Position numbers and translations under genes: made by a program | The notes under the pieces: generated by a model | Seen by the model: the letters and a program-made list of their open reading frames with translations, nothing else | What the model was told of the DNA's origin: nothing | Databases searched by the model: none | Origin: Polaribacter sp. IC073 | GTDB taxonomy: Bacteria > Bacteroidota > Bacteroidia > Flavobacteriales > Flavobacteriaceae | Direction of reading: 5' to 3' | DNA length: 64,000 nucleotides | Assembly: GCF_007997075.1 (NCBI RefSeq) | Contig: NZ_VORS01000004.1 | Coordinates: 274,734-338,733 of the forward strand | Shown: piece after piece, positions 53,791 through 63,241 of the stretch | Numbering within the stretch: the first letter of the stretch is position 1 | How the letters are laid out: each line of letters starts with the position of its first letter

Positions 53791-54840
53791 ATGCTAACAT
53801 CAGAAGAAAAAAAGCAATATGACCGTCATTTAATTCTAGATAAAATAGGAGAAGAAGGACAGTTGAAACTAAAAAAAGCGAAAGTTTTAGTTATTGGAGC
53901 AGGCGGATTAGGTTGCCCTGTTTTACAATATTTAACTGCTGCAGGTGTTGGAACAATTGGAATTATTGACGATGATTTGGTAGCTCAAAGTAATTTACAG
54001 CGTCAGGTTTTATATACGATGGACGATATTGGGTTTTCTAAAGCTAAAACAGCGGCAAAGCGATTATCAAGACTAAATCCGTTTGTGAAATTTAATGTGT
54101 ATCAACAAAAATTAACGAGAGAAAATGCGATTTCATTGTTCAATACCTATGATATTATGGTAGATGGAAGTGATAATTTTTCTACACGTTATTTAGCAAA
54201 TGATGCTTCCGTAATAACGAACAAACCTTTAGTTTACGGCGCTATTTTTAAATTTGAAGGTCAGGTTAGTGTTTTTAATTACAATGGAAGTGCAACGTAC
54301 AGATGTTTATACCCAACGCCACCAAATCCAGAAGAATCCCCTAATTGTTCAGAAATTGGTGTTTTAGGTGTGTTACCCGGAATTATAGGAAGTTTACAAG
54401 CTAATGAAACAATTAAGATTATTTGTGGAATAGGAACGGTGCTAGCCAATAAATTATTAATGTACGATTCTTTGCAAATGAGACAGATGGTATTAAAATT
54501 TGAAAGAGATCTTAAATCAGAAATTAATGCTTTAGAAACTGATTATGATTTTTTCTGTGGAATTGTCTCCAATGAAGAAATATCTCTAGAAGAATTCCAT
54601 ATAAATAAAGAAAAATATAATTTATTGGATGTTCGTGAAAATTGGGAAAGAGATGCATATCATATTGGTGGGCAACATATTCCTTTAGGTGAATTATTGA
54701 TACGTATAAATGAGGTGTATAAAAATAAAGACTTAGTAGTGTATTGTAAGTCTGGTATCCGAAGTAAAAAGGCGATTGATATTTTACTTAAAAACAATTA
54801 TAATTCTAAAATTTATAACTTAAAAGGAGGTTGTTTTTAG
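53791..54840 (+). CDS. thiF: ThiF/MoeB-type adenylyltransferase with rhodanese domain
   Basis: 349 residues. An E1-like domain (about 1-245) has the nucleotide-binding GAGGLGCPV near 38-46, DDDLVAQSNLQRQVLY (about 61-76) with the adenylation Arg, and DGSDNFSTRYLAND (about 119-132). The C-terminal rhodanese domain (about 270-349) has active Cys in VVYCKSGIRS. It should adenylate ThiS and supply sulfur. Only one cysteine is seen at each of the two usual zinc CxxC positions (YRCLY and PNCSE). The protein ends right after LKGGCF, where relatives usually continue GG(I/L)xAW plus about 15 residues, so the tail looks clipped. Last gene of the thiamine operon. Confidence 0.88.
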   Translation: MLTSEEKKQYDRHLILDKIGEEGQLKLKKAKVLVIGAGGLGCPVLQYLTAAGVGTIGIIDDDLVAQSNLQRQVLYTMDDIGFSKAKTAAKRLSRLNPFVKFNVYQQKLTRENAISLFNTYDIMVDGSDNFSTRYLANDASVITNKPLVYGAIFKFEGQVSVFNYNGSATYRCLYPTPPNPEESPNCSEIGVLGVLPGIIGSLQANETIKIICGIGTVLANKLLMYDSLQMRQMVLKFERDLKSEINALETDYDFFCGIVSNEEISLEEFHINKEKYNLLDVRENWERDAYHIGGQHIPLGELLIRINEVYKNKDLVVYCKSGIRSKKAIDILLKNNYNSKIYNLKGGCF

Positions 54841-54933
54841 TTAAATACCCATTAAAACAATTTTTTTTTGTGATTTTAAGTGTAAGAAAATCAATGTTTT
54901 TTGTGTATTCTACAATTTTAAATCTAAAAACAC

Positions 54934-54941
54934 TACTTTTG
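54934..54941 (+). promoter_or_regulatory. -7 promoter box TACTTTTG before bipA
   Basis: Exact TAnnTTTG match, 22 bases before the ATG at 54964. Confidence 0.5.
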
Positions 54942-54963
54942 CACGAAAATTAAGAATACGCAA

Positions 54964-56736
54964 ATGCAGCCAATTAGAAATATTGCTATTATAGCCCATG
55001 TCGATCACGGTAAGACAACGTTAGTAGATAAAATTATAGATCAAGCTAAAGTATTAGATGATCGTAAAGAACGTACCGATTTATTGTTAGATAATAACGA
55101 TTTAGAACGTGAAAGAGGAATTACAATTCTTTCTAAAAACGTTTCTATACAATACAAAAACACAAAAATTAACGTAATTGATACACCTGGTCACGCCGAT
55201 TTTGGAGGAGAAGTAGAGCGTGTATTAAAAATGGCTGATGGTGTTTTATTATTAGTTGATGCATTTGAAGGCCCAATGCCACAAACTCGTTTTGTATTAG
55301 GAAAGGCTTTAGATTTAGGTTTAACACCTATTGTTGTTGTAAATAAAGTAGATAAAGAAAACTGTACGCCTGATATCGTTCATGAAAAAGTTTTCGATTT
55401 AATGTTTGCTTTAGAAGCTACAGAAGAACAATTAGACTTTACAACTATCTATGGTTCTGCAAAGAACAATTGGATGAGTACAGATTGGAAAAACCAAACG
55501 GATAATATCATTCCATTACTAGATGCTGTTTTAGAATCTATTCCAGCAACAAAGTATAATGAAGGGACAGCACAAATGCAAATTACTTCTTTAGACTTTT
55601 CTGCTTTTACAGGTAGAATTGCTATTGGACGTGTTTTTAGAGGAGATTTAGAAGTAGGACAAGATTACATGTTATGTAAAGCAGATGGTTCTACTAAAAA
55701 AGTAAAAATTAAAGAATTGCACGTATTCGAAGGAATGGGTAAAGTTCAAGTAGATAAAGTACCTTGTGGAGATATTTGTGCTATTACAGGTATTGACGGA
55801 TTTGAAATTGGTGATACCATTGCAGATCTAGAAAACCCAGAAGCATTACCAAGAACAGAGATTGACCAGCCTACAATGAGTATGTTGTTTACAATTAACA
55901 ACTCTCCTTTCTTTGGTAAAGAAGGTAAATATGTAACATCTCGTCACATTCGTGATCGTTTGTTCAAAGAATTAGAGAAAAATCTTGCGTTAAAAGTTGA
56001 AACTACAGATAGTGAAGATAAATTTAACGTTTTCGGACGTGGAGTTTTACACTTGTCTGTTTTAATTGAAACAATGCGTAGAGAAGGATATGAATTACAA
56101 GTGGGAAGACCACAAGTAATTTTAAAAGAAATTGATGGTAAGAAACATGAGCCAATGGAAACATTGTCTATTGATGTACCTGAAGAGATGGCTTCTAAAG
56201 CGATTAATTTAGTATCTCTTAGAAAAGGAGATATGTTAATTATGGAACCTAAAGGAGATTTACAGCACTTAGAATTTTCAATTCCTTCTAGAGGTTTAAT
56301 TGGTTTAAGAAATAGAATTTTAACTGCAACAGCGGGTACAGCTATCATAAACCATAGATTTAGTGAATATGGTCTTTATAAAGGAGATTTTACTGAAGAA
56401 GTAAAAGGAGCAATCGTTTCTTCTGCTGCTGGTAAAGCAACTGCGTATGCATTAAACCGCTTACAAGATAGAGGTCGTTTCTTTATTGATGTAAACGAAG
56501 AAATTTATGTTGGGCAAGTAATTGGAGAGAACAGTAAATCAGATGAGATGGCTGTTAACTTAATTAAAGGAAAGCAATTAACAAACATGCGTAAATCTGG
56601 TACAGATGAAGCAATGAAAATTGCACCAAAAGTAGATTTCTCTTTAGAGGAAAATATGGAATATATTAAAGCAGATGAGTATTTAGAAGTAACTCCATTA
56701 AGCTTAAGAATGCGTAAAATTGTTTTTAAAGGATAA
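54964..56736 (+). CDS. typA: Translational GTPase BipA/TypA
   Basis: 590 residues. An EF-G-like ribosome-binding GTPase that helps 50S assembly and stress adaptation. G1 AHVDHGKTT (about 11-19), G2 in ERERGITI (about 48-55), G3 [10 protein letters not shown] (about 72-81), G4 NKVDKE (about 126-131) and G5 SAK. Domains II, III and V follow, and the C-terminal domain keeps the BipA-specific [32 protein letters not shown] and [14 protein letters not shown] (the last of these contacts tRNA). Length is normal. Terminator at 56805. Confidence 0.97.
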   Translation: MQPIRNIAIIAHVDHGKTTLVDKIIDQAKVLDDRKERTDLLLDNNDLERERGITILSKNVSIQYKNTKINVIDTPGHADFGGEVERVLKMADGVLLLVDAFEGPMPQTRFVLGKALDLGLTPIVVVNKVDKENCTPDIVHEKVFDLMFALEATEEQLDFTTIYGSAKNNWMSTDWKNQTDNIIPLLDAVLESIPATKYNEGTAQMQITSLDFSAFTGRIAIGRVFRGDLEVGQDYMLCKADGSTKKVKIKELHVFEGMGKVQVDKVPCGDICAITGIDGFEIGDTIADLENPEALPRTEIDQPTMSMLFTINNSPFFGKEGKYVTSRHIRDRLFKELEKNLALKVETTDSEDKFNVFGRGVLHLSVLIETMRREGYELQVGRPQVILKEIDGKKHEPMETLSIDVPEEMASKAINLVSLRKGDMLIMEPKGDLQHLEFSIPSRGLIGLRNRILTATAGTAIINHRFSEYGLYKGDFTEEVKGAIVSSAAGKATAYALNRLQDRGRFFIDVNEEIYVGQVIGENSKSDEMAVNLIKGKQLTNMRKSGTDEAMKIAPKVDFSLEENMEYIKADEYLEVTPLSLRMRKIVFKG

Positions 56737-56804
56737 TTTTTTATTATTCTGAATGCCTTTCTTTGTAAAAAGTTAGAAAAAAGGAATACTATTTATACAA
56801 TAAC

Positions 56805-56840
56805 AAAAAGCTCAGGTTTAAAACTTGAGCTTTTTTTATG
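56805..56840 (+). terminator. Rho-independent terminator after bipA
   Basis: AAAAAGCTCAGGTTT (56805-56819) pairs with AAACTTGAGCTTTTT with one G-U pair, and a T-rich tail follows. Confidence 0.88.
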
Positions 56841-56987
56841 GAGTTCAAATACTTTTATCAGGTTTTATTAAGATTTTTTATAACTATTTGATATTCTAAG
56901 CAACGTGAAATTTAGACTGATAAAGTAGTCTTAAAAAGTAGTTATAAATCTTCGGTTTTTTGTAATTTTCTATTTTTAAAAAATACA

Positions 56988-57764
56988 ATGCTATATATAA
57001 TTTCCATTGCTATACTTCTCTTTATTTTGTATGCTAGCTTTAAAGCTAAGAAAAAAGTGTCAACAACACCTTTAAAAGACGTTATAATTCCAAAACATTG
57101 GCATCAGCTATTATTAAAGAATGTTCTTTTTTATAAAAAGTTAACGATTGATGAGCAGAAAGTATTTTGTTCTAAGATGGTGCATTTTTTAAATGAGACA
57201 ACTATTAGAGCAATTCATTTTAAACTAGAAGAATTAGATACTTTGTTAATTGCCGCAAGTGCAGTAATTCCGGTTTTTAGATTTCCGAAATGGAATTATT
57301 CTAATTTGACCACGGTATTAATTTATCCAGATTATTTTGATGAAGACTTACAATTTGACCCTAAAACAAAGTATAGAACTATTGGAGGTTTGGTTGGTAC
57401 AGGAAGATTTGAGGATCAAATGATTCTTTCTAAAAAAGCTTTATACCATGGTTTTAATAATAAAACAGATAAAAATAATACAGCAATTCATGAATTTATT
57501 CATCTTCTAGATAAAGCAGATGGTATTATAGATGGCGTTCCTGCTGTTTTATTAGAAAAGCAATACATCATTCCGTATTTACAATTAGTGCACAAGAAAA
57601 TGGAGGCAATTAATAATGATACGTCTGATATTCGAAATTATGGAGGAACTTCTGAAACTGAATTTTTAGCAGTAGCAGGAGAATATTTTTTTGAAAGACC
57701 GAAGTTGTTTCAAAGGAAACACCCAGAATTGTATAAAATGTTAACGGCTTGTTTTATTAAGTAG
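56988..57764 (+). CDS. MtfA/M90-family zinc peptidase-like protein
   Basis: 258 residues with one N-terminal membrane helix (2-17, LYIISIAILLFILYAS). The HExxH motif is HEFIHLLDKADG (near 168-179), with the conserved downstream Glu in FLAVAGEYFFERP near 225-237, as in MtfA (M90) peptidases. E. coli MtfA is soluble and responds to Mlc, which has no obvious counterpart here; the membrane anchor is usual in Bacteroidetes members. A single gene with no operon partner. Protease activity is inferred from the motif. Confidence 0.85.
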   Translation: MLYIISIAILLFILYASFKAKKKVSTTPLKDVIIPKHWHQLLLKNVLFYKKLTIDEQKVFCSKMVHFLNETTIRAIHFKLEELDTLLIAASAVIPVFRFPKWNYSNLTTVLIYPDYFDEDLQFDPKTKYRTIGGLVGTGRFEDQMILSKKALYHGFNNKTDKNNTAIHEFIHLLDKADGIIDGVPAVLLEKQYIIPYLQLVHKKMEAINNDTSDIRNYGGTSETEFLAVAGEYFFERPKLFQRKHPELYKMLTACFIK

Positions 57765-57859
57765 TTACAACTGTTTTTAAAATTCTGCTCTATCATAAAA
57801 AAGTAAGAATTCAAACAGAATAAAATCCATTTAAAAAGGTTTTAACAATTTGTTATTTA

Positions 57860-57867
57860 TATTTTTG
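57860..57867 (+). promoter_or_regulatory. -7 promoter box TATTTTTG, four bases before an ATG
   Basis: Exact TAnnTTTG match; only CAGC separates it from the ATG at 57872, predicting a leaderless mRNA. Confidence 0.6.
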
Positions 57868-57871
57868 CAGC

Positions 57872-58249
57872 ATGAGTGAATTTAAAGTTTTATTTGAAAC
57901 ATTACAACGTAGCCTAACAAATGATGAATTTGTAAAACTAACATTAAGTAAACCTATGCGAAAAAGTGAAGGTTTGTTAAATGTATATGTTCGTTTATTT
58001 GAGATTGATGGTAAGTCTATTTTTGAATTGAAATATCGTCATGCTGAAGAGAACGACTTCAAACAATTTTCTTTGGAAGAAGTAATGTCTGAAATAGAAA
58101 AATTATTAATGGAAACCTTTAGAACTGCAACTTTATTTACTTTAAGTGAAGATTTAATCGTAATGGTATCTAAAAAGAAACTAGTTTCTTACAGAGATAA
58201 TGCACCTAGTTTTAGAAATAAATTACCAGAAATACCCATACAATCATAG
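57872..58249 (+). CDS. Conserved-looking cytoplasmic protein, family not recognised
   Basis: 125 residues, no signal peptide or membrane segment. Predicted alternating helices and strands: FKVLFETLQRSLTNDEFVKLTLS (start; 4-26), ELKYRHAEENDFKQFSLEEV (about 52-71) and LMETFRTATLFTLSEDLIVMV (about 79-99). The segment VKLTLSKPMRKSEGLLNVYVR looks like a small RNA- or substrate-binding domain, but I do not recognise the family. A single gene with a promoter box four bases before the start and its own terminator, so it is expressed on its own. Confidence 0.75.
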   Translation: MSEFKVLFETLQRSLTNDEFVKLTLSKPMRKSEGLLNVYVRLFEIDGKSIFELKYRHAEENDFKQFSLEEVMSEIEKLLMETFRTATLFTLSEDLIVMVSKKKLVSYRDNAPSFRNKLPEIPIQS

Positions 58250-58283
58250 GAGTGTAAAGAGTTATTTACTTATATATCGTATG

Positions 58284-58318
58284 AAAAAAGCTCAAGATTT
58301 AATTTTTGAGCTTTTTTA
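58284..58318. terminator. Bidirectional terminator
   Basis: A 12-bp perfect stem (AAAAAAGCTCAA, 58284-58295, with 58306-58317) closing a ten-base loop, with A- and T-runs on the two sides. It lies between convergent genes. Confidence 0.88.
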
Positions 58319-58340
58319 TTTTAAACATTAAAGGTGTTTA

Positions 58341-58859
58341 TTATTGAATAAATTGTTTTTTTATATTTTTCACATCCTTCTTTGATACTGTTTTTGCCGA
58401 CTTATTTATTTTTTTAATAAATTCATTTACTTCTTCGTTACTTGCAGGTCCTCCTAAATTCTGTCCTTTAGCATCAAAAGAATTTGTAATTACTTTTAAA
58501 TCGGAATCTAAAATTACCCAAAAAGGCAAACCAGCTTTGTCTCCTTCGTATTTTTTTAACAAGTTTTTAGAGCCCGGATTTTCTAATTTCTCATTTTCTT
58601 TAGTTTCATTTACTACAATAGGTACTATCACATAATTCTCTTCAAAGAACTTTTTTGTGCCTTCAGCTTTCATGTCTTTGGTCATTTTATGACACCAACC
58701 ACACCAAGAAGCTTCAAACTTTATAAAAACTGCTTTACCTTCTTCTTTTGCTTTTATTTGTGCGCTTTCTAATAAACTAGTTGTAGTTTCTTGCGCAGAA
58801 ATAGCAGTTATAAAAGAAAATAGACCTGCAATTAATAGTACTAAAATTTTAATTTTCAT
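58341..58859 (-). CDS. Secreted thioredoxin-fold protein
   Basis: 172 residues with a signal peptide (1-22, MKIKILVLLIAGLFSFITA...SAQ). The active site is SWCGWCHKM with Cys53 and Cys56, in a thioredoxin-like fold of the type called thioredoxin_7 or DUF255-like, followed by PFWVILDSD with the cis-Pro (near 115). The C-terminal tail (about 150-172) is Lys/Ser-rich. It probably reduces or isomerises disulfides in the periplasm. A single gene. No DsbD- or CcdA-like partner is present in the window. Confidence 0.9.
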   Translation of the reverse strand: MKIKILVLLIAGLFSFITAISAQETTTSLLESAQIKAKEEGKAVFIKFEASWCGWCHKMTKDMKAEGTKKFFEENYVIVPIVVNETKENEKLENPGSKNLLKKYEGDKAGLPFWVILDSDLKVITNSFDAKGQNLGGPASNEEVNEFIKKINKSAKTVSKKDVKNIKKQFIQ

Positions 58860-59045
58860 GAATTAATTTTTTAAGTTATTCTCAAATGTAGAAAAATAAT
58901 TGAATGTCTTATCATAATAAATGATGATTTTTTAAAGTTAGAATTGAAAAACACGAGTAATCTTAAACTAGATAAGGTTTGAATATAAAATTTTTATTTT
59001 TGTAAAATAGAGACTTATAATTAAGTATCTATAATCTTTTTAAGA

Positions 59046-60689
59046 TTAACGAGTATTTTTTATACTTTTATAACTACCATTAGTATAAACAGATCTAGTT
59101 TCAGGTTCTATATATAACGAATCTGAAATACTTTTATTATTTAAAAATGAACTATATCTGATATTAGCTAAATCAGCCAAAGTATAGAATAGATTGTCAT
59201 TTGTTGTCAATAGGTTTTTGTTTTTTATTAAATTCGAGTATTTATAATTATTTTTAATAAATTTATTTGAACCCCATATAAATAGAGGTATATGAGTTTC
59301 TTTCTCTGTGGGGTTAGCTGAACCATAACCAAATAAATTATCACTTTCAAACAAATTAGAGCCATGATCTGAAGTAAATAATATTATAGACGATAAGTTT
59401 TCAGATTTTGTTAATTTTATTATTTTACTTAATACAAAGTCTTGTAAAAGTATCATATTATCATAATCATTTATGAAAATAGATTTATTCTTAAAGTTTA
59501 GGGGATAATTTTTTAAAAAACTATTAGGTCTAAATTTATTAAATAGTTTTGGGATTGAGCCATGACCTCCAACCATATTTATAACGATAAATCTTTTATT
59601 TTGTCCTTTGGTTTTAATGATAGAATCAAAGACAGGAAGAATTTTCAAATCAGAACCTTTTTTTTTATAAAGTTCAATTACATCGTCAGGTTCATTCTTA
59701 TTTTCAATATAATCAAATATATTTTGATTAGAAATCCAAACAGTTTTATAATCAGTCTCTTTAAATAGTGATACAATAGTTTTCTGAGAATATGCGTATT
59801 CTGGATTCTCGGGTGTCGCTTGTGTAATTAAAAAAGGGATTGAACCAGCTGTTGAATTTCCATTTGAGTGATGTCTGTTAAAAGAGATAAGGTTTTCTAT
59901 TGATTCTAAGTTAGGACTTGTTTTTTTATTATAGCCATTAATAGACCAATTACTATACCTAATTCTTTCCCCTATTACTAAAATGACAACATCTGGCCTC
60001 TTTAATGAATCTGTTTTATTTAGTATGTTAAATTTAAAATTTTCTTTTTTAAGCTTGTATTTATTGAATTTACTCCTTGATATGATAAATTCATAGGTTC
60101 TGTAAAAGACGTTAAAGGGATGTTGTTTTATATAATATTGTTTAAAAGTGTATTTTATCAAATTCTTACCAGAATGAAATTGGGGTGAATTATAAATAAA
60201 GAAGAATGATATTGAAATAGAGAAAAGTAAACTAATTGTTGAAAATTTGATTATAGGATTATTTTTATTATAAAAATATAGCTTAGTCTTCTTAAGAATA
60301 AATATAAATGAAATAAAGATGAATATGGGAATAAGAAAATATAAATAAAATTTGTCATAAAATTCATTTATTTCACTTTTAGATGTATGAAATAATGCCT
60401 TAATATTATCTAAAGTTATATAATTATTAAGAATGCAAATATTTATTACTTCTACAACTGAAGAGATTAAGTATAGGCTGCCTATAATCAAATATGATAG
60501 GAAATATGATTTGGTTAATTTTAGAATTAATAAAAATAAAAATAAAAATAAACTTATTTTAGAAATTATAATTAAAGAAAAAGTTAGAATATCTTCCTTA
60601 AAACTAATTATAATATCAGGAATTATTAATGTAGAAATTGAAAGTACTAATAATATGGTTTTATTAATCGATTTTATTTTTGACTTCAT
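59046..60689 (-). CDS. Phosphoethanolamine transferase-like membrane sulfatase-fold enzyme
   Basis: 547 residues: five membrane helices (about 10-185) and a periplasmic alkaline-phosphatase-fold domain (about 230-530) of the EptA/YhjW type. Metal and catalytic residues: Glu of VIGERIRY (near 240), the nucleophile Thr in NSTAGSIPFLIT (near 280), TSDHGSNLF (Asp-His, near 445) and a late His in KETHIPLF. EptA adds phosphoethanolamine to lipid A and lowers affinity for cationic antimicrobial peptides; the acceptor here is unproven. The gene is clearly more AT-rich than its neighbours (for example only 10 G+C among bases 60241-60300), a hint of recent acquisition. Confidence 0.85.
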   Translation of the reverse strand: MKSKIKSINKTILLVLSISTLIIPDIIISFKEDILTFSLIIISKISLFLFLFLLILKLTKSYFLSYLIIGSLYLISSVVEVINICILNNYITLDNIKALFHTSKSEINEFYDKFYLYFLIPIFIFISFIFILKKTKLYFYNKNNPIIKFSTISLLFSISISFFFIYNSPQFHSGKNLIKYTFKQYYIKQHPFNVFYRTYEFIISRSKFNKYKLKKENFKFNILNKTDSLKRPDVVILVIGERIRYSNWSINGYNKKTSPNLESIENLISFNRHHSNGNSTAGSIPFLITQATPENPEYAYSQKTIVSLFKETDYKTVWISNQNIFDYIENKNEPDDVIELYKKKGSDLKILPVFDSIIKTKGQNKRFIVINMVGGHGSIPKLFNKFRPNSFLKNYPLNFKNKSIFINDYDNMILLQDFVLSKIIKLTKSENLSSIILFTSDHGSNLFESDNLFGYGSANPTEKETHIPLFIWGSNKFIKNNYKYSNLIKNKNLLTTNDNLFYTLADLANIRYSSFLNNKSISDSLYIEPETRSVYTNGSYKSIKNTR

Positions 60690-60837
60690 GTTTTCTGCTT
60701 TATGTGAATTAAGTTATAGAGCTATTAATAAAATATTTTATTTAAAATTAGTTTTAAAAGTCAACTATTAATATAAGTTATTTTAGTAGTTAGCGAATAT
60801 CAGTTTTTTGAGGTGTAAATCAAAAAAAAATAGAATT

Positions 60838-62010
60838 TTAAAATAACTTTTTTGTTCTCAAAGAAATCAATCCAAAAACAGGTCCAATTGCCAATAACAT
60901 ATAGATAAAAGTAGAGTCTGTAGCATGATATAAATTACTAATTAATTGTATGCTAATAATAGTAATTGAAAAACCAATACAGTTTACAATGGTAAGCGCT
61001 GTTCCTTTGTCTTTTTCGGGCGCATTTTGTGCTACCAAAGTAGAAAACAACGGCGAATCTGCAATGACTACCATTCCCCATAAAAGTAAAAAGAGTATAA
61101 AAATAGTTTCATTAGCCATTATAAAAAAGAATGGAGAAACCAAACAACAAATACCAGAAAGTAATAACGTTGAAAAAGCTATTTTTTGAGTTCCGAATTT
61201 TTCTGCTAAATAACTGGCTAAAACACAAGCAATACTTCCAATACCAATAATAAAAAAAGATACTAACGGAATATTAAACTGAACATCTGAATGTAATTCT
61301 GAATAGGTTTTTAGTAAAATTGGCACAAATGCCCAAAAAGTGTACAATTCCCACATATGTCCGAAATAACCAAAAGCAGCTTTTCTAAAGGAAGTATTTT
61401 TAAAAACGTTTAAACAAATTGCCAAATCTAAAGAAGTTCCTTTTTTTCTAAATGGACCGTTTGGAACTAAAATAAAAAGTAAAAGTCCGCCAAAAGAAGC
61501 TAAAACAGAAATAGCTAAAAGGACATTTTTCCATGAAAAAGCATGCATGCTATCTTTTAGTAAATGTGGTAAAGCAGTTCCTAAAACCAAAGCACCAACC
61601 AAGAATCCTAAAGATTTACCTAATCCTTTTTGATAATAATCGGTGGCAATTTTCATTCCTACAGGATAAATTCCTGCTAAGAAAAAACCTGTTAAAAAGC
61701 GCAGTATTAATAGACTCTTGAAGGTATTGTTCTCTAAAATTAAATAACTATTAAAGATTGCACCTAAAATAGCGCAAACAAAAAAGACTTTAGAAGGAGA
61801 AAAGCGATCGGCAATTGTAAATAAAGCAAACAAAAGTGTCCCAATAATAAAGCCAAACTGAACAGCAGACGTTAAATTTTCTAATGCATTCGTTTCTAAA
61901 TTGAAATTTGCAACCAAATCATTTAAGACCGCGTTCCCTGCAAACCATAAAGATGTGCAGCAAAATTGAGAAATAACGATAATGGGAAGGACTATTTTGT
62001 GATGTTTCAT
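60838..62010 (-). CDS. MFS transporter
   Basis: 390 residues with twelve predicted membrane helices in two six-helix bundles. The loop between helices 2 and 3 carries ADRFSPSKVF, a loose form of the MFS signature GxxxDRxGRR, and helix 4/5 carries RFLTGFFLAGIYPVGMKIATD. It is an inner-membrane permease; no substrate-specific motif is evident. Single gene, divergent from the HMG-CoA lyase gene, with 84 bases between the start codons. Confidence 0.9.
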   Translation of the reverse strand: MKHHKIVLPIIVISQFCCTSLWFAGNAVLNDLVANFNLETNALENLTSAVQFGFIIGTLLFALFTIADRFSPSKVFFVCAILGAIFNSYLILENNTFKSLLILRFLTGFFLAGIYPVGMKIATDYYQKGLGKSLGFLVGALVLGTALPHLLKDSMHAFSWKNVLLAISVLASFGGLLLFILVPNGPFRKKGTSLDLAICLNVFKNTSFRKAAFGYFGHMWELYTFWAFVPILLKTYSELHSDVQFNIPLVSFFIIGIGSIACVLASYLAEKFGTQKIAFSTLLLSGICCLVSPFFFIMANETIFILFLLLWGMVVIADSPLFSTLVAQNAPEKDKGTALTIVNCIGFSITIISIQLISNLYHATDSTFIYMLLAIGPVFGLISLRTKKLF

Positions 62011-62081
62011 TTATACTGCGAATTTATTGAAAAGAATGTAATATTCAATTTAAAAACATTTTAGAAATCAGTTTGTTTCTA

Positions 62082-62089
62082 TATCTTTG
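62082..62089 (+). promoter_or_regulatory. -7 promoter box TATCTTTG before HMG-CoA lyase
   Basis: Exact TAnnTTTG match; five bases (AATTG) separate it from the ATG at 62095, predicting a leaderless transcript. Confidence 0.6.
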
Positions 62090-62094
62090 AATTG

Positions 62095-62952
62095 ATGAAA
62101 AAAGTCAAAATTATTGAATGCCCAAGAGATGCAATGCAAGGAATAAAGTCTCATTTTATTTCGACAGAAAAAAAAGCATTGTATATAAATTCCCTTTTAA
62201 AAGTAGGTTTTGATACTATTGATTTTGGAAGTTTTGTTTCTCCGAAAGCAATTCCGCAAATGCGAGATACTGCAGCAGTTTTGGCAAAGTTAGACTTGTC
62301 TAGAACAGATAGTAAATTATTGGCAATTATTGCAAATGTTAGAGGTGCAAATGACGCCTCACAATTTGAAGAAATAGATTATTTAGGATATCCTTTTTCT
62401 ATTTCAGAAAATTTTCAAATGCGAAATACACACAAAACTATTGAAGAATCTATAGAAGCTTTAGATAAAATTCTAACAATTGCAGACAAATCTAAAAAAG
62501 AAGTTGTTGCTTATTTATCGATGGGCTTTGGAAATCCGTATGGAGATCCTTGGAATGTGGAAATAGTAGGCGAGTGGACCGAAAAATTGTCTACAATGGG
62601 CGTAAAAATTTTATCACTATCAGATACCGTTGGTAGTTCTACACCAGAAGTTATAGAATATCTTTTTTCTAATTTAATTCCTGAATACTCTAAAATTGAA
62701 TTCGGCGCACATTTACATACAACGCCAGACAAATGGCATGAAAAAGTAAATGCTGCTTTTAAAGCGGGCTGTAATCGTTTTGATGGTGCTATAAAAGGCT
62801 ATGGAGGATGCCCGATGGCAAAAGACGAATTAACAGGGAACATGCCTACCGAAAAATTATTGTCTTATTTTACTGCAGAAAAAGCAGATACAAATATAAA
62901 GCCAATGAGTTTTGAAAGTGCTTACAACAAAGCTTTAGAGGTTTTTAAATAA
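62095..62952 (+). CDS. Hydroxymethylglutaryl-CoA lyase
   Basis: 285 residues from ATG 62095, preferred over the TTG one codon upstream. A TIM-barrel DRE-TIM metallolyase that cleaves HMG-CoA to acetyl-CoA and acetoacetate, the last step of leucine breakdown. Catalytic Arg11-Asp12 lie in ECPRDAMQG (8-16), metal His206 and His208 in GAHLHTTPDKW, and the active-site loop Cys239 in GYGGCPMAKDELTGN. The FVSPKAIPQMRD segment (48-59) binds CoA. No other leucine-catabolism gene is adjacent. A single transcription unit. Confidence 0.92.
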   Translation: MKKVKIIECPRDAMQGIKSHFISTEKKALYINSLLKVGFDTIDFGSFVSPKAIPQMRDTAAVLAKLDLSRTDSKLLAIIANVRGANDASQFEEIDYLGYPFSISENFQMRNTHKTIEESIEALDKILTIADKSKKEVVAYLSMGFGNPYGDPWNVEIVGEWTEKLSTMGVKILSLSDTVGSSTPEVIEYLFSNLIPEYSKIEFGAHLHTTPDKWHEKVNAAFKAGCNRFDGAIKGYGGCPMAKDELTGNMPTEKLLSYFTAEKADTNIKPMSFESAYNKALEVFK

Positions 62953-63241
62953 CTTATTAGTACCCGCTAACTTATAACTTTAAAACAGTTTCGCATACAA
63001 TAGTCTAAATTATTTATATGACTTAAACTATTGTAATTAGATAATCTTAAAGCCTCCTAAAATTAATTTTAGAGGCATCATAATTTTGGTGCTATTCAAA
63101 GAATTAGGTATTCTCTTTTAACCAAATTATTTAATTTTTTTTTGAATAAAACTATTAATTATATGTTAAAATATATTTTTAATTAAATTAATACCAATAT
63201 TTTGTTTAACTTTACTTCATAATAATTAAACAAAATATATT

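Noticed and set aside
60433..60771. 112-residue plus-strand open frame
   Set aside because: Antisense to the N-terminal part of the phosphoethanolamine transferase gene; Lys/Ile/Asn-rich as expected from AT-rich DNA.
63052..63076. Hairpin GCCTC-C-TAAAATT/AATTTTAGAGGC as a terminator of HMG-CoA lyase
   Set aside because: It has a bulge and no T-run after the stem, so it is not supported as an intrinsic terminator.
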